Of a stretch of 64,000 nt of DNA, positions 12,446 to 24,920 are shown in pieces. The number at the start of each line of letters is the position of its first letter. Within the stretch, counting starts at the first letter, position 1. The notes beneath the pieces were generated by a model. The model was not told the origin of the DNA. It was given only the letters and a program-made list of their open reading frames with translations, and did not search any database. The stretch is from contig AP031355.1 in the NCBI GenBank assembly GCA_037833965.1, positions 25,445,501-25,509,500 on the forward strand, given 5' to 3'. The DNA comes from Marchantia polymorpha subsp. ruderalis (lineage: Eukaryota > Streptophyta > Marchantiopsida > Marchantiales > Marchantiaceae). A program made the translations under genes and the position numbers.

Positions 12446-12531
12446 CCTTCTACTCATCTTCATCTTCAAAGTTTGTTGTGTGCCCCTTGAAATCATCGGG
12501 CACACAATAAACTTTGAAGATGAGTAAAAGG
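12446..12531. repeat. Long imperfect foldback, about 30-bp arms
   Basis: The left arm (about 12446-12485) and right arm (about 12498-12531) are reverse complements apart from a six-base insertion (an extra CATCTT) and one or two single mismatches; the loop is about 12 bases. The shared core is CAAAGTTTGTTGTGTGCCC against GGGCACACAATAAACTTTG. It lies downstream of the A/B-barrel gene (which reads leftwards), so it could be in that gene's 3' region, or be a small-RNA type foldback or a tiny MITE. Confidence 0.85.
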
Positions 12532-12899
12532 GCAAATCGTCTACAGGTCTCGTCAGCTCATCATGGACAGAATCCCAGCTTGCGATCGATCTGAACTCGA
12601 CGACTATCGATCGGATCGACGGTGAGTTTCATTGTGAGAAACTCCGAGGCGACGCAATAATGAACTTTGTGGTCGAATGGCAGGTGAGACTGGACCAGAT
12701 GCATGACAGAATTTGAGGAAAACAAACCCGATCATTATCAATCACAAGTCGATCCATCGACATTTCCTGTCCGATGCGAAAAGAGGCAAACATTCGACAG
12801 TGAGCGCTGTACATTCGTGGCAATGGAGAATGAGATCAGATCCACCCGTTTTTTATTTAAAAAATGTTGAGTAGACTCCCAACCTTAGAATGGAAGGAA

Positions 12900-13235
12900 C
12901 TACGAAGATTTAACTGGAATAGGAACAACTGTGGGACTGTAATCGAAGACACAAATCTTCTCGATGTTCGCAATTAAGACTCCAGCGTACTCCTGATGTA
13001 CTTCATGCACCACATAGGCATCCCTGCCCTCCTTCGAGTCGAACGTGCTGATGAAAGCATGCGTGTAGCCTTGGTGGAGGTTCTCGGTGCTCACATCGGT
13101 TCCCCACTCGAACCCTTTCATGACATCGATCTTCGCAGGCAGCGCCGCATAGTCATCGATCAGCTGCTGTATCTTCTCCGCCGTCAGCTCGTCCTTGAAC
13201 TTGAGCAGAACCACATGCTTGATCGTCTCTGCCAT
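12900..13235 (-). CDS. Stress-responsive A/B barrel (DABB) domain protein, HS1-like
   Basis: A single-exon gene of 111 codons plus stop. The protein starts MAETIKHVVLLKFKDELTAE and ends FDYSPTVVPIPVKSS. This is the plant dimeric alpha-beta barrel family typified by Arabidopsis heat-stable protein HS1: the HVVLLKFK first strand, the GFEWGTDVSTEN turn, GYTHAFISTF, the HxxY segment VHEVHQEY and the final DYSPTVV strand are all in place. Length is normal (about 110 residues), so one DABB domain fills the protein. I chose the Met at 13235 rather than an in-frame Met seven codons upstream (13256), because family members begin just before the first strand. HS1 is a small cytosolic protein with reported antimicrobial activity; the role here is inferred from family only. 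Its upstream region points toward the aleurain gene, about 1.2 kb away. Confidence 0.93.
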   Translation of the reverse strand: MAETIKHVVLLKFKDELTAEKIQQLIDDYAALPAKIDVMKGFEWGTDVSTENLHQGYTHAFISTFDSKEGRDAYVVHEVHQEYAGVLIANIEKICVFDYSPTVVPIPVKSS

Positions 13236-14397
13236 CGAATCCCAAATTCCTGACACCTCCGATCGCGACGTCGGCTTCTCCCAATTCTCACCACCAGAGA
13301 GACTCCTTTCTCGATCTGCAAAGTTTAGGGCTCACCCGGTCTCGCTAATGCTGGCAACATCAACACCTACAGTTCCTAATTCCTGATTTCCCTTCGATCT
13401 CTCACCTGCCGAGTCCTCGGACGCAAAAAGCGCTGAAGAAATGCATCGCCAAGCAGATTGAAGAGTACAGAGATCGTGAGCGAAAAGATCGCTCCAGGGA
13501 ACGAAAACAGGACCTACCCCAGAAAAGCGAAAATAGGACCGAAAGGAGACGAGAAAACACCGGACGGGGAATCTGGACGCCTGTCGCGGAAGGAAGGACG
13601 TTACAGAACTGAGATCCCAGCCCTAGATCACTCGTCTAATGCACTGAAGAGACCAAATTCCTCCACGTGTCAACGGAAAGAATGGCGGAGGTTTTTCCCC
13701 CACCTCGATTTTCTCACACTATTCCGAAACTCCTTTAACTTTCCCGTCTCCTTCTCTCTCTGCCTGACTTCTTTTCCGTCAATCCGGGAAACGATTTAAA
13801 GCCGTCGATTTAGGGGATAAAGGGTTCCAAACCGTTTATAGAAATAAATTATAATTATATGAAAATTGTCTTCAAAAAATTAAGAAACTTAAAAGTTAAA
13901 AAATTAAAAATTTAAGAAATTTAAATTAAAAATTTTGAGTAATTTACGTTTTATTTAGTTTAAATTGTCTTAAAAACTGAAGAAAATCCTTGCACCGCGA
14001 GCTTTGCTTTTATGATCGCGACCATCCGTCAGACGGACGGACGAGCGGGGCCCACGAGGTTCTGAGAATTTGGCAACATCGCTGACACGCAATCAATCAT
14101 TCACGGTCGGGCAGGGAAGCCGCAGACCGGGAGCTCCAAGGAACGCGGGGAGTCCCGAGGCGCGGGCCTTAAAGCTGCGACCGGGGAGAGCTGTCGGAGT
14201 CGGAAGGTGGGAGACTCAGAAGAAGGTCGCAACACATCATCAGCCCCCTCTCTCACTTCTCTTAAGGCCGATCGAAACAGAAAAAGATCACAACAGCGAC
14301 GAGGAGGACGAGGAGGAAGATCACATTCGTCGTGACAGGTCGATCGATTGAATTGCGGGAGAAGTCGAGGCCGATCGAAGCGAGGAAAGCAGGCGCG
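13236..14397. other. Shared upstream region of two divergent genes
   Basis: This holds the 5' flank of the A/B-barrel gene (leftward) and of the aleurain gene (rightward). A very AT-rich patch (about 13840-13980) separates two GC-richer parts. The right part, 14000-14397, is probably aleurain 5' leader and promoter. Open frames here are not conserved proteins as far as I can tell. Confidence 0.5.
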
Positions 14398-17300
14398 ATG
14401 AAGGGAGGACGAGCGCTCGGTGCGTGGTTGGCGGTGGTGGCGATGGCGATGGTGATGGCCGTCGCTGTTAGTGCACTGCCCAGCAGAGACTCCGGGAATA
14501 TTGCCATGGTCACCGAATCCGAGAGAGCTCAGGAAGCGCTCCTGGGTGGGCAATTCCACGAGATTTTGGGAGATGGTCCTCTTGTTCTTGAGTTCGCCGC
14601 CTTCGCTTTGAAGTAATTGCTATGGCCGCTCCTTTTGGTTTGCTCGTAGATATTGTGTTGAATTCTGACTTTTGTTTCGAGGAAATTCCATAGATCTGAC
14701 TTCTCATGTCCCTTCCCCTCTCCTGCCTCCATCTCTGCCTCCTCCACGCACGCGCGCGCTGTTGTCAGTAGAATTTGGAATGCGATGATGGCTGGCTAGT
14801 GGCTAGCGTGTGAAGCTAACTGTTAGTGCGGAGGAGTCTGTCCTTACCAGCTGCGGTATTTGACCGTCCGATGATGATGGGCTTCCTTAACTTGGATGAG
14901 CAGCTTAGTGAAGCACACGATTGTGTAGGATGACATGCGGAGCTCATGTTACCTTTAGGAATAATTACGAACTGAGCAGCTTGATGGTGTCACCTGAAGC
15001 TAGTGATCAGATGGGTACTTCAAGGACAGGTTGCGATTGCTTGCTCTGTAACTTCTGCTCAATCTTCTCGGACGTGTTTTGTGAATGTTCTGTGTTGGCG
15101 AATGAGCGCAAGGAAGCTCGGATGGCTTTGAGCTAAGATTGAGCGGATGTCTGTAATTACAGGCACAACAAGGTGTACAATTCCCTGGTTGAGCTCCAGT
15201 ATCGCTTCGAAACATTTGTCAAGAACTACGAGCTTATTGAGAAAACCAACCAACAAGATCTTCCTTACAAGCTTGGAATCAACAGTAAGTGTATTAACCT
15301 TTCCTCCGTGCTTTACCTCCCTCATCTTTTGGCGAGTTATTTTGTGCGAGAGGTTTTCCTGAGAAGCGCGCTGCGCAACATCCTCTATCAGTCATTAAAT
15401 GGCTCAAAAGGATAGGATTCTGGGCATTCCCCTTCACAGAGAAGAGGATCAGACCTTTGAGCTCCAAGAATTGGAGCTATGGCCTCTGCAGGCAGATGTA
15501 TTGGACTCAATTCAGCTTTCAGCTTCAGGGACCAGTCTGCGTTATAAATTGTCGAGAAGTCCAAGAAATGTAGTGTCTCGGTTGTGTTGAAAAGCGGTGA
15601 GCGTTAGTTTCTTGCCGAAATTGATTCCATCAATTTTTTCGAATACTGTGCCAAATAATTATGATCCAGAGTATTTTCATGACTCCACCTTGTGAGTGTG
15701 AAATGTGCATTGAACGTGTTTTCTTAATCGGCGTGCAGAGTTCGCGGACATGCCTATGGAAGAGTTTCGCAGAATGCATCTTGGGCAAAAGCAGGAGGAT
15801 TGCTCTGCAACCGAGGGCACTCACAAATTGAGAATGAAAAATGATGCCGCTTTGCCAGAGAAGGTGGGTTAGCAATGTCCTCCTAATCCCACCCCTTGTT
15901 AGAAACTTTTGGCTTCTAGACCTTCTCACCACCAATTGTTAACTCAGCATTCGGTCCATAGAACCTTTCAGCTCATTAGTCAAAAAAATGTGGTCGGGTG
16001 GCTGCACATTCGCCGATGTAGGGGATCTAATTGACAACCTCCAGTGCCTTTCACTTCACAGAGTGGGAGATATTGCTTGCAATATCCTCTTAATTTCGCC
16101 TAATGTCATCCGTGTGCACACTTCAGAAAGATTGGCGTCTCGACAACATCGTGAGCCCCGTCAAGGATCAAGCATCTTGCGGATCTTGCTGGACATTCAG
16201 GTACTAAAATGGAGGCGATCATTTTCTGTCGTCTCTTGGTCATTCTACAACATGTTTTGTTTTGTTTCTCATGGTGTTCCTTTCTAGATTGTGATTTACT
16301 GCACAATCACACATTGTTTATACACCGATGCCTCTCTGAATCCGTACTACGCTTCGTTCATATAAGGGATGCCATGTGGAGTTGGACAACTTTGGTTTCG
16401 TCCTAGAGTTGATCGGTCTACGTTTGTACTGTGCAGTACTACTGGTGCTTTGGAATCTGCTCATGCCCAAGCAACTGGTAACATGGTTCTCCTATCTGAG
16501 CAACAACTTGTGGATTGTGCCGGCGCATTCAACAACTTTGGATGTGGTGGTGGACTTCCTTCACAAGCATTCGAGTACATCAGATACAACGGTGGTATTG
16601 ACAGTGAGGAAGCCTACCCTTACCATGCTCTGGACGAAACCTGCAAGTTCAAGCCATCAGCTGTCGGCGCCAAGGTCTACGATGTCGTCAACATCACTGC
16701 CGTAAGTTGGGACTCAAGACCTTCGGTTCTCAATGCCTTCTTTTACAGACTGTGGGAAGAATAGAGAACGGTTTTAAACTTATACTTCGTGCCCTTTCTC
16801 TTTCTTTCTCCATTGTCACGACAGTGCGCCGTATAAAATGTCGCCCGACTTTTCTAATGTTCTCACTTGTTTCTGTCTGCAATCTACATGATGCGAATTT
16901 TCCGGAGTCCTTTGATATTACAGTCTCTCTTATCAAGATGAGCATGCCAAAGCCATCCCCTGTGACGAAGATTTATTTGATCGTAATTCACGTTGTTTTG
17001 CGAATTGCAGTACGACGAGGATGAGTTGAAGGATGCCGTGGCTTTCCAACGACCAGTTTCAATCGCCTTTGAAGTCATTGACGGTTTCAACCTGTACTCC
17101 AGTGGAGTTTACACCACAGAATATTGCAACACCGGCCCCGAGGTGAGGAAGATGTCTTTATCTAGGTGGTGCTGCTGGTGATTTGAAAATAAGAATGATC
17201 ACTCCACATCAAAACACTGGATTCAAGTATTATGAAATTAGTATATGACTGTTTGATCACATTATCTGCCCTAAGATTGACAGGCATCAGTAAAAATCCA

Positions 17301-17843
17301 TCCTCTTGCTTATGGATTTTGTCTTGTCTTCTAAGTTTGAGTAAGCTAGAGGTTTGAACCATAACTTCGTCTTTTTCATTTGGAACCTGTACTCATCTTC
17401 AGCTTTGTCGTCCGTTTTGCAGACGGTGAATCATGCAGTCTTAGCTGTGGGTTACGATACAACTGGAGACATTCCCTACTGGATCATTAAGAACTCGTGG
17501 GGAGTAGAGTGGGGCTTGGATGGGTACTTCAAGATGGAAATGGGCAAGAACATGTGTGGTAAGTGCCTTTCTGACTAACTGTAAGCAGTCCTCATTTACA
17601 GATTAGCCCCTAAACTGTGGTGCTCCTACATTCCTGCCAGTAGGAACTTCTCGAGCTAAAATAAACCACGTAGCTGCATTAGTTTTATGACCAGTCAGTG
17701 TCTAAGCATAGGAAAAGTTCCGTTGAATTTCGAATCTGTTCACTCACTGCTCTGCTCTCAATTGATTCAACGTGGCTCGATTTATTGCAGGCATTGCAAC
17801 ATGCTCGTCATATCCGCTTGTTCCTGAGGATCTTCTTCGGTAA
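14398..17843 (+). CDS. Aleurain-type (cathepsin H-like) papain-family cysteine protease, 8 exons
   Basis: Exons: 14398-14612, 15163-15284, 15739-15863, 16127-16200, 16437-16701, 17011-17142, 17423-17558, 17791-17843; all junctions are GT-AG and phases agree, giving 373 residues. The start ([10 protein letters not shown]) leads straight into a signal peptide. The propeptide has an ERFNIN-type helix (about 85-105). QEDCSAT (Cys134) matches the cathepsin H/aleurain mini-chain. The mature domain has Gln169, catalytic Cys175 in CGSCW, His315 in [10 protein letters not shown] and Asn335 in NSWG. The C-terminus [11 protein letters not shown] is typical. Family members are vacuolar aminopeptidase/endopeptidases. 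The barley-type NPIR vacuolar signal appears as NIAM here. Length fits the family (about 360). Function is confident; compartment is inferred. Confidence 0.96.
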
Positions 17844-20047
17844 ATGGCTGCTCACATCAGTCGCACCTGTAAATATGACTATTGCCACGAGTGAAGAACT
17901 TCAAATCTCATATAAGCTCGTCGGCACCCTTTCTCTCTGAAGCTTTTTCTGGGGTCAGAACTGAAGATATCTACGTGGTCTAGAAGGCTGGAGCCTTCGC
18001 AAAAGAAGTATAAAGTCTTTGGATTGCTGAGGAGGGCAAGGAACGGTAGGGCAGTGTTTCTGAGTGAAGAGACTAGTCCTCAGTCAATGCTGCATAAACC
18101 AGGAGAATATCTGTATACTAAATTCGGATTATAAAGAATATTTGTAATGTATGGTGTGTAACCACAGTGCGCATCTGCTTTCGTGGGCTTGAAGTGCGAA
18201 TGGCGTATTATGTTGTCTTCTCATATGATCATGGAAAAAGTCCTCAAGAGCAGCAAATTCAGTGCCCTCCACCGAGTGTTAACTATGGATGGATGTATTA
18301 TTGATCCTTTCTCTTAGCAGTTTTAGTTCTGACGGTTGAAGGTAGAGTTTTCTTCGCATATGTATGTGCTTCCCTCTGTCAGGGCTCGACTAATTGCCAA
18401 TAAAGTGGAACGAGTCTTAGTTGTCTATCACAGAGGAATATAAAACAGATGAACTGATGGATGCTTTGTCCAAAAAGGCAATTTTTTAGGATAAGGCCAT
18501 TTAGCACCATATATTGAAAAAGGTTGCACTCTCAAAATTGCTCACTAAAAATAGCTCTAATATATTGCTCGCCAATATAATAACTTCACTTTCACGTGTA
18601 AGTAGTATCATATGACTGATACCTACAAAATCGGGAATCTGTTATTTCGAAACAGTTCCGTTCTCACGCTTGTGAAGATTATATCCATTCATTTGAATAT
18701 TTGGATGTCTTCATGCATAATTAGAAAACTAACAAAATTAAATTCAAATATCGTCGCTCACTACTCCTTTCTGCCATTGACTGAAATTATTCCACATTAA
18801 GCAGAAATATACTCTTGAATCAAGCAGAGGAACAAAAATTTCCCATGGAGCAGGCAAATGTTCGACAGCGCATGCACAAAAATGCAGACGCAGAAATGAA
18901 AATGCTGCCGAGGGATTCGAGGCAGAGAATCTCTCTCGGCCATCTGCGAGGCTCTGAGAAACCAGTCACATCGCCGGAACACTGCGCTCGTGCCTGGTAA
19001 CCCCAGGTAGAGTACCGGAATACCGGTCCAGAGTTGCCGGTATCTCCGCCGCCGGACTGGAGAAAGCTACCGAGATTTCGATAAACGGGGCGGTGTAACA
19101 TTCTGCTGGCCCTCGTCGAAATAGGCCCAAGACTCGACTCAACCCTTGGGTCGCCCTTGACTCGTGGTGTAATTAACTCTGGTGAAGATAGCAACGAAGC
19201 AGGTCTTCTATTATCTACTACTGTAAGTGCACTAGAGCAGGTCCTAGAGACAACCCTAGTCCTCGACAACAGCCGCCAAATTTAGCGGTGAGTTTAGGCA
19301 TGGTACACTTGTAACTAGAAGAATTATGCCCGTGTTTATTCCAAACAGAGATTTTAATGATGTTAATATACAAAAATATATATGGGGAGGAGGAGAACGA
19401 GGGGCTTATCAAACTTCCTCCATTGTCTTCGTTGGTTTCTTGGCCTCGGCTTTTAATCTAGTGCCTCCCAGATCGCCGGTCATTTGGCCAAACAAAGCAA
19501 AATATTTCTAATTTGGAACGAGGTGACATTGGTGAGGACATAGTCGAAGTTATACGAACTGGACCTTACCGTAGTATTGTATTGACTGTGGTAGACACGG
19601 AGAGACCAGCGCAGTTCGGTGCGAAACGTAGTAGCTCGGCCACGAGCCTCCCTCCGGAGGGACAACTCCATCGGGCCCGAGCAGCTTCATCGTCGTCTCT
19701 GCTCCGTGTTCTCCATGTCGTCGATGTCGCCGTGTCGGAGTTTGCATTAACGTGCAATTAATTAGTTGGCAGCGAGGATCGATTTTCACCGTGTTGCGGA
19801 ATTGCAGATTCAATCGTGGCTGCCTTTGTGATTTTTTGGAAAATCTGCAGGAACTTTGAGAGTCCTGCTTCGCTGTGAACGAGGTTCAGGTGCTGCAGTT
19901 GAAATTCAGTCGCTCAGCTCGGAGGACTCGGAGGAGTCAGTGCTTTTGAAGTGGACTTGTAGAATTCAGTTGATTTCGGATTTGTAGCTATGTTCTTGAT
20001 TTGAGCAGCTGTGGGGGATTTTTTTTTAAGGCTGCACCTCTGCAGGG
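17844..20047. other. Intergenic plus probable 5' leader of the next gene
   Basis: The left part is aleurain 3' flank; an AATAAAG word sits near 18399 and TGTAATGTATG near 18145, either of which could guide polyadenylation. A 149-codon minus-strand ORF at 18820-19269 resembles nothing I know and is not supported. Roughly 19600-20047 is GC-richer and probably leader/promoter of the SWAP/CID gene. Confidence 0.5.
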
Positions 20048-22596
20048 ATGGATCAGGGTCCCGGTTATCCTCACGGTTATATGCCTCCGCCTCAGCAGTT
20101 TCCTTACCATCCCTCTCCGTATCCATTTGGAGCTCCATCGACCACACCCTTGCAACCACCTCAAGGCATTGTTCCTCAAGGCTTTTTCAACCCATGGGAG
20201 CCTCCTCCGCCCCCGGTTCCGCCTCCGTCAGATTCCGACTTGCATAAACGCATCGACAAGTTGGTGGAGTATGCTGCGAAAAACGGACCCCAGTTTGAGC
20301 AATTGATGAAGGATAAACAGAAGGACAATGTGCTGTATTCGTTTCTGTTCGGAGCTGAGGGTCACAGTTACTATCGGTACAAATTGTGGGTGTCGATAAA
20401 CCCTCACATTGCAGCAATCAATCCCGCTCTTGCTCAAGTGAACCCTAATCTGGCACCCCTGAATCCTTCTCTTGCTGCCATAAACCCTTCACTCAATGCT
20501 GTCCCGGCCCCAGTCCCAGGAACATTCCCAGGGTCTTTCTACGACCCCCAGCAACAACATGCTCAGCCCTTTTTTGATCAGTTTCAACACGATGCGTATG
20601 GGCAGTATAATGCGCAGCATGCCAATGCTCCGTCTGGACCTCTGCCTCCAGAAATTCTTGTGGAGCTGAAAGGAGTCCTGGATGGACTAACGGGGACGAA
20701 GGAGTCCATCAAAGGTGCGAAGACATGGTTCATGCAGAGAGCGTCTTTTGCACCTGCACTGGCAGAGGCTATGCGAGATCGTGTTCTTTCACTGGACGAC
20801 GTCGAGAGGCAACTCCATGTGATCTACCTCGCCAACGATATTCTATTCAACAGGTCGGTGTTGCTAACTGATTGCGCGCGATTTCTCACATTTTCTAAAA
20901 CTGCCGGGAGAGCCCTTTTCTTTGTATAGAGTTCTTATTGCTCTTAGTGCACATCGTTCGTTTGAAGTAGTCAGACTTGAAGGTCCTTAGACTCAGTGAG
21001 GACGCTCTAACCTTAGTCTGTTGAGAAGCATAAGCCTGTGTAATTTTCTCGCTTTTCTTTTCTCTTGTTTGCAGTGCATGAAGCATTCGCAAGGAAATTA
21101 CACAAATCACAGATATCACAGATAAACGTTTTTTGCTCAGTCTTGATAGTACGATATTCTGATATTTGGAAACTTCTTGGTCTGCTTTGCAGTCTGCAGC
21201 ACCGCAGCTCTCCGACCGAGCTAGACAATGAAGCCTTGGCCTTCAGGCCTGTCTTGGGTTCTATGTTGGCAGCTATATATCATAATCGGCAAACCCCTGA
21301 GGCTAACCAAGGGAGGCTTCAGAAAATACTTCAATTCTGGGGTGGTAAAGAGGTTTTTGACACTGACACAATTAACAGCTTTGAAGGCGAGATGGTGGCA
21401 GGACCTCCTCCACCTACACCAGATTCATTTACACCCATGCAAACATCAACAGGTAATGTCAACCGTTAACTTCTCTATCTTGGAAAAAAGCAGTTTGGAT
21501 GTTGTAGAAGGATGCGTGGTCTGTGTTTTTGCCCTCTTTGTACCCTTGAATTTTGTGTTAGTGTCAAGAGATGGTGGCACATCCGGATGTTGTCGTGACG
21601 AAGATTATCAAGTAATATGTGATCAGGTAGCAAGAGGGAGAACATGCTGGGATTTTATTTGGGGATATTGCATTCAGAGAAATTGTGGATTATCATGATA
21701 TGTTTTCAGAAATCAGTTGAATTTGAGACATGTTTGCCTGTAATTTAGGGGGAGTCGGCCCAGTACCATCAGGTTCAGCTGCAGCTACAGCATTTCAGTT
21801 TGGTGGACAATGGCAAGCAGAACAGTTGCGCACTGCACAGGCTGCTACCGATCAGCAGCCGCAAGACCAACCACAGGCCCCTTTCGGCAATGTTCTCCCT
21901 AACCCTCCGCCGTTCTTTGGAGCAAGTGTTCAGTTTACTCCTGCCGGGGCACCTCAGTTCGTCGCAGGTTCTGCACCTCCGAGCTATCCGATTTTGCCAG
22001 GTCCTCCTTTTCTCGCTCCTTTACCAACTCCTCCTCCTCAGAATGTTACACCTGCTCTTGCTCAACTGCCCACTCTCCGAAGTGCAGATCAACCACCCTA
22101 TCCTCTCTTTCCACCTGGTTTGATTCCTGGTATGGTCCGCAAGATGCAGATAGGAAGTGGTGTTCCTTATTCTCCGTTGAGTCCTCTAGACATTCCCACT
22201 GTTATTCCTCCTTCTACTACTTCCGAGTCTTACATTCTCGAGAGAGTGACGAAGTTTTTCAAAGAAATTGGAGAGGTAGATCCTTTGGAAGGGCAGTTCA
22301 AGGGAAGCGAGTCAGCTGGTGGAGAGAATGAAGGGGAAGAAGGAGGAGGAGGTAGGGAAGGCGGTGCTCGGATTCCTCCGCCTGGACATATGCAGGTCGA
22401 CCCTGACACTGGTACTCTTCCTGATGGAAGTGTGGAGCATCGACCGGGTGTTGGCAGCACAGGACGGCTGGGTTTGGGAGCTGTAGCGGATCCTAACGAG
22501 GCCACTCAATATGACGATGTGTATACCTCATATAGGAAGCAACGTAGCACAAATTATCATACTTCTCTTAGTGCACGAGCAGCGGCTGCCAGATGA
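20048..22596 (+). CDS. CHERP-like splicing protein with SWAP (surp) and CID domains, 3 exons
   Basis: Exons 20048-20853, 21193-21452 and 21749-22596 join in phase to 637 residues. A Pro-rich N-terminus precedes a SWAP/surp module (about 62-114: [37 protein letters not shown]). Five heptads of the form xNPxLAx follow (about 117-151). A CID (RNA polymerase II CTD-interaction) domain spans about 200-355 ([38 protein letters not shown]). The C-terminal third is Pro/Gly-rich with [20 protein letters not shown] near the end. SWAP followed by CID is the arrangement of CHERP, a U2 snRNP-associated factor in animals; plant homologues are nuclear RNA-processing proteins. The G-patch and RS tail of animal CHERP are not evident, so this is a shorter plant form. 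The activity is inferred from domains. Confidence 0.9.
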
Positions 22597-24814
22597 TTAC
22601 TTTAGCTGAAGGTCAATGTTTAATAGGCAGTATTGTGCAGGCTCATTCTTTTCCCCGTGTATAGTGAGAGGCAGATAGAGAGACCAGACACGGAGTAGTC
22701 AATTTTGTTGTAGAATCCCACGCCTGAAGCGTGTGAGTTGTAGGGAAACACTCTGAAGGTAATAGATTGAGATTACAATCGGCTTGAAGATATCTAGAGA
22801 TAGAATCTAAGATAGCTAGAGTACTTAATATTTCTCTGTGAATCCAACCAATCCAATCTCAGATACAAGTTCACTCTTTGTACTTTTTGTCACATAATGC
22901 AGAAATATACAACTCTTACACGAGTTGTTTACTACATGTGTGTATCGAAGACCACCGTCGCCCAGGAGTCCAGGCAACGCCCTCTTGAGAACTCCAGTTC
23001 AAGGATCCTGACGCTCATGAGTCTTTGGAACGTGCAGAATATCTGAGTGTATCTGAAGGAGTCAAAATCAGCATAACTTATTTCGCAACTGAGTATCTTA
23101 TATTTGAAAGTGACATTGCATGCACAAATTTTACATTTGAGTCTCTTTTTTAAAATTTTATGTCAACTACTTAGTGTTGGCAGTTCGTAGCACCACCTTA
23201 AAAGTCCATGCTTATCAACCACCCAGCAAGTTACTAGCTGCCAAGAAGATGATCGTCATGAACGTTCGTTGGTAATAGTGACTATACTTTGAAGAAACCT
23301 TGCTGATTTTGCGGGCTCCACTGTCTGATGGCTATCAGCGTCGAAGAAGACGTAGCCCATGAAAACATTGTTTGCCATCTACGCTCACTCTGTTCTTTTT
23401 CCGTCAGTTTATCGTCACAAGTGGGTCACGTGCTCCTCTGTGTTGGAAAAACTCGACTTCCCCCTATTTCCTATTTTTCTATATATGCCCGATTGAAATT
23501 AACACTGGTTCAGGTATATACCGAGTGTATGTTTACTCTCCTTGTAGACACAGAGGAGCCTTTCATAGTCTCTTATCCATGAGTCGACTAGAAGTTATAT
23601 ATAGTACTTAAGGAATTCAACAAAAAACAACCGAGCTCAAGAGATTCGATTCAATGGTTCATGTACACCCTTCTCTTCTAACTTGATGTGAGGCCATGTA
23701 AACTTGATATGTAATCACATGAATTTCTCATTAGTAGCAAATGGCGTAAATAGAAGTAAGCACTTGTATAATGCATTATATCAACTGTGTAAATGAAATT
23801 TGGTGGTGTGTCACGGCATGTTACTTTGTGAGTTGAGTGGTCGCTGGATCTGAGGGCCCGTAAGGGTCGTCCTAGTAGGCGAGAACGTGGGAATTTGAGA
23901 GCACTCAAATTCAGCATCGGTACTTTCAGTAACTTTTATAGCATTACATTGTGATGATTTTTATCATTGCAATGCTGTAAAAACACTCATTTTCAAGTCG
24001 AAAGTAAAGTTCATCTTACGAACGATTTTTTAAATGAAATTCCCGGATTAGTAATAAAAAAAAAAAAATTCTCTCATTCTCTTCATCAAATCAGAAGTTT
24101 TGTTATCACATCTGAGAAAACAAAAGCACTTATGTTTGAAATGTATTGAAAAATTGACTGAAGATGGATATAATACTACCATCAGTTTTAGATTAGTTTG
24201 ACATCCCAGCTTTCCTCATTCACCTTAAAAATCTTGAATTTTTCTCAAAAATACATTGAAACTTACTCTTCAGTTCCATTGTTTTAATTGTCTCCATGTG
24301 CGTTCCACTCTTTTTACTAGCCCCCTGTTCAAGGGCGGTGGCTGTGTAGAAGGTGCCATTTGATGAGTAACTAAAAACAAGAGAGGGATGTAGAAAGAAA
24401 AAAGATAAGCAAGTTTGACTGTGAAACCATCATCTCGTGCCTTGTAATGAAGAAACAACTCGATATTGTTTACAGTACTTGAGAATCTTGACTACAGTAG
24501 TTTGCATAGCTACCTTAATGGAAACGTTTTCATTTCTTGCAACGAGATCTGTACTGTAATCATGTTTAATGAAAGTCATCATTTTGGAACAATATTTTGG
24601 TTCATAAATCAGGCTCCAGGAGCATTGTGAATTGCTCTTTCCTTCCACGACTCATCTCCAAATCAACGATTGAGTTCCTCTGCCTTTTAAGGAGAGTGCA
24701 AGACAGAGCCTTCGTGCCTTCTGCCTCCTTCGCAGCTTTTAGGACGAAGGATATTCGATCCACTCTTTCCTTAATGTACAGCGGGTCCAGTCATCCCTAC
24801 AGACGCAGCAGAGC
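22597..24814. other. Intergenic, no gene recognised
   Basis: 3' flank of the SWAP/CID gene, then AT-rich DNA. A short inverted pair (GCTCCTCTGTGTT near 23431 and GACACAGAGGAGC near 23547) is separated by about 100 bases. ORFs up to 85 codons show no known motifs. Confidence 0.55.
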
Positions 24815-24900
24815 GTCCCACCTGCCACCAAAGACTGCAACTTTCAATAAAGCCCATGAGTCTAGTGAGAAGGGGATGGGGCATTCCATGTACATAAAAT
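24815..24900 (+). promoter_or_regulatory. Putative U2 snRNA promoter: USE-like element and TATA-like box
   Basis: Plant spliceosomal snRNA genes use an upstream sequence element (RTCCCACATCG) and a TATA box near -30. Here GTCCCACCTGC at 24815-24825 matches 8 of 11 positions, and ACATAAAAT at 24892-24900 sits about 29 bases before the RNA start. The gap between the two is larger than the classic angiosperm spacing, so the USE call is tentative; the TATA call is better. Confidence 0.5.
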
Positions 24901-24920
24901 GCCCGATGAACTTGGGAAGT

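Noticed and set aside
18820..19269. 149-codon minus-strand ORF
   Set aside because: No recognisable motif, and it lies between two plus-strand genes; length alone is not convincing.
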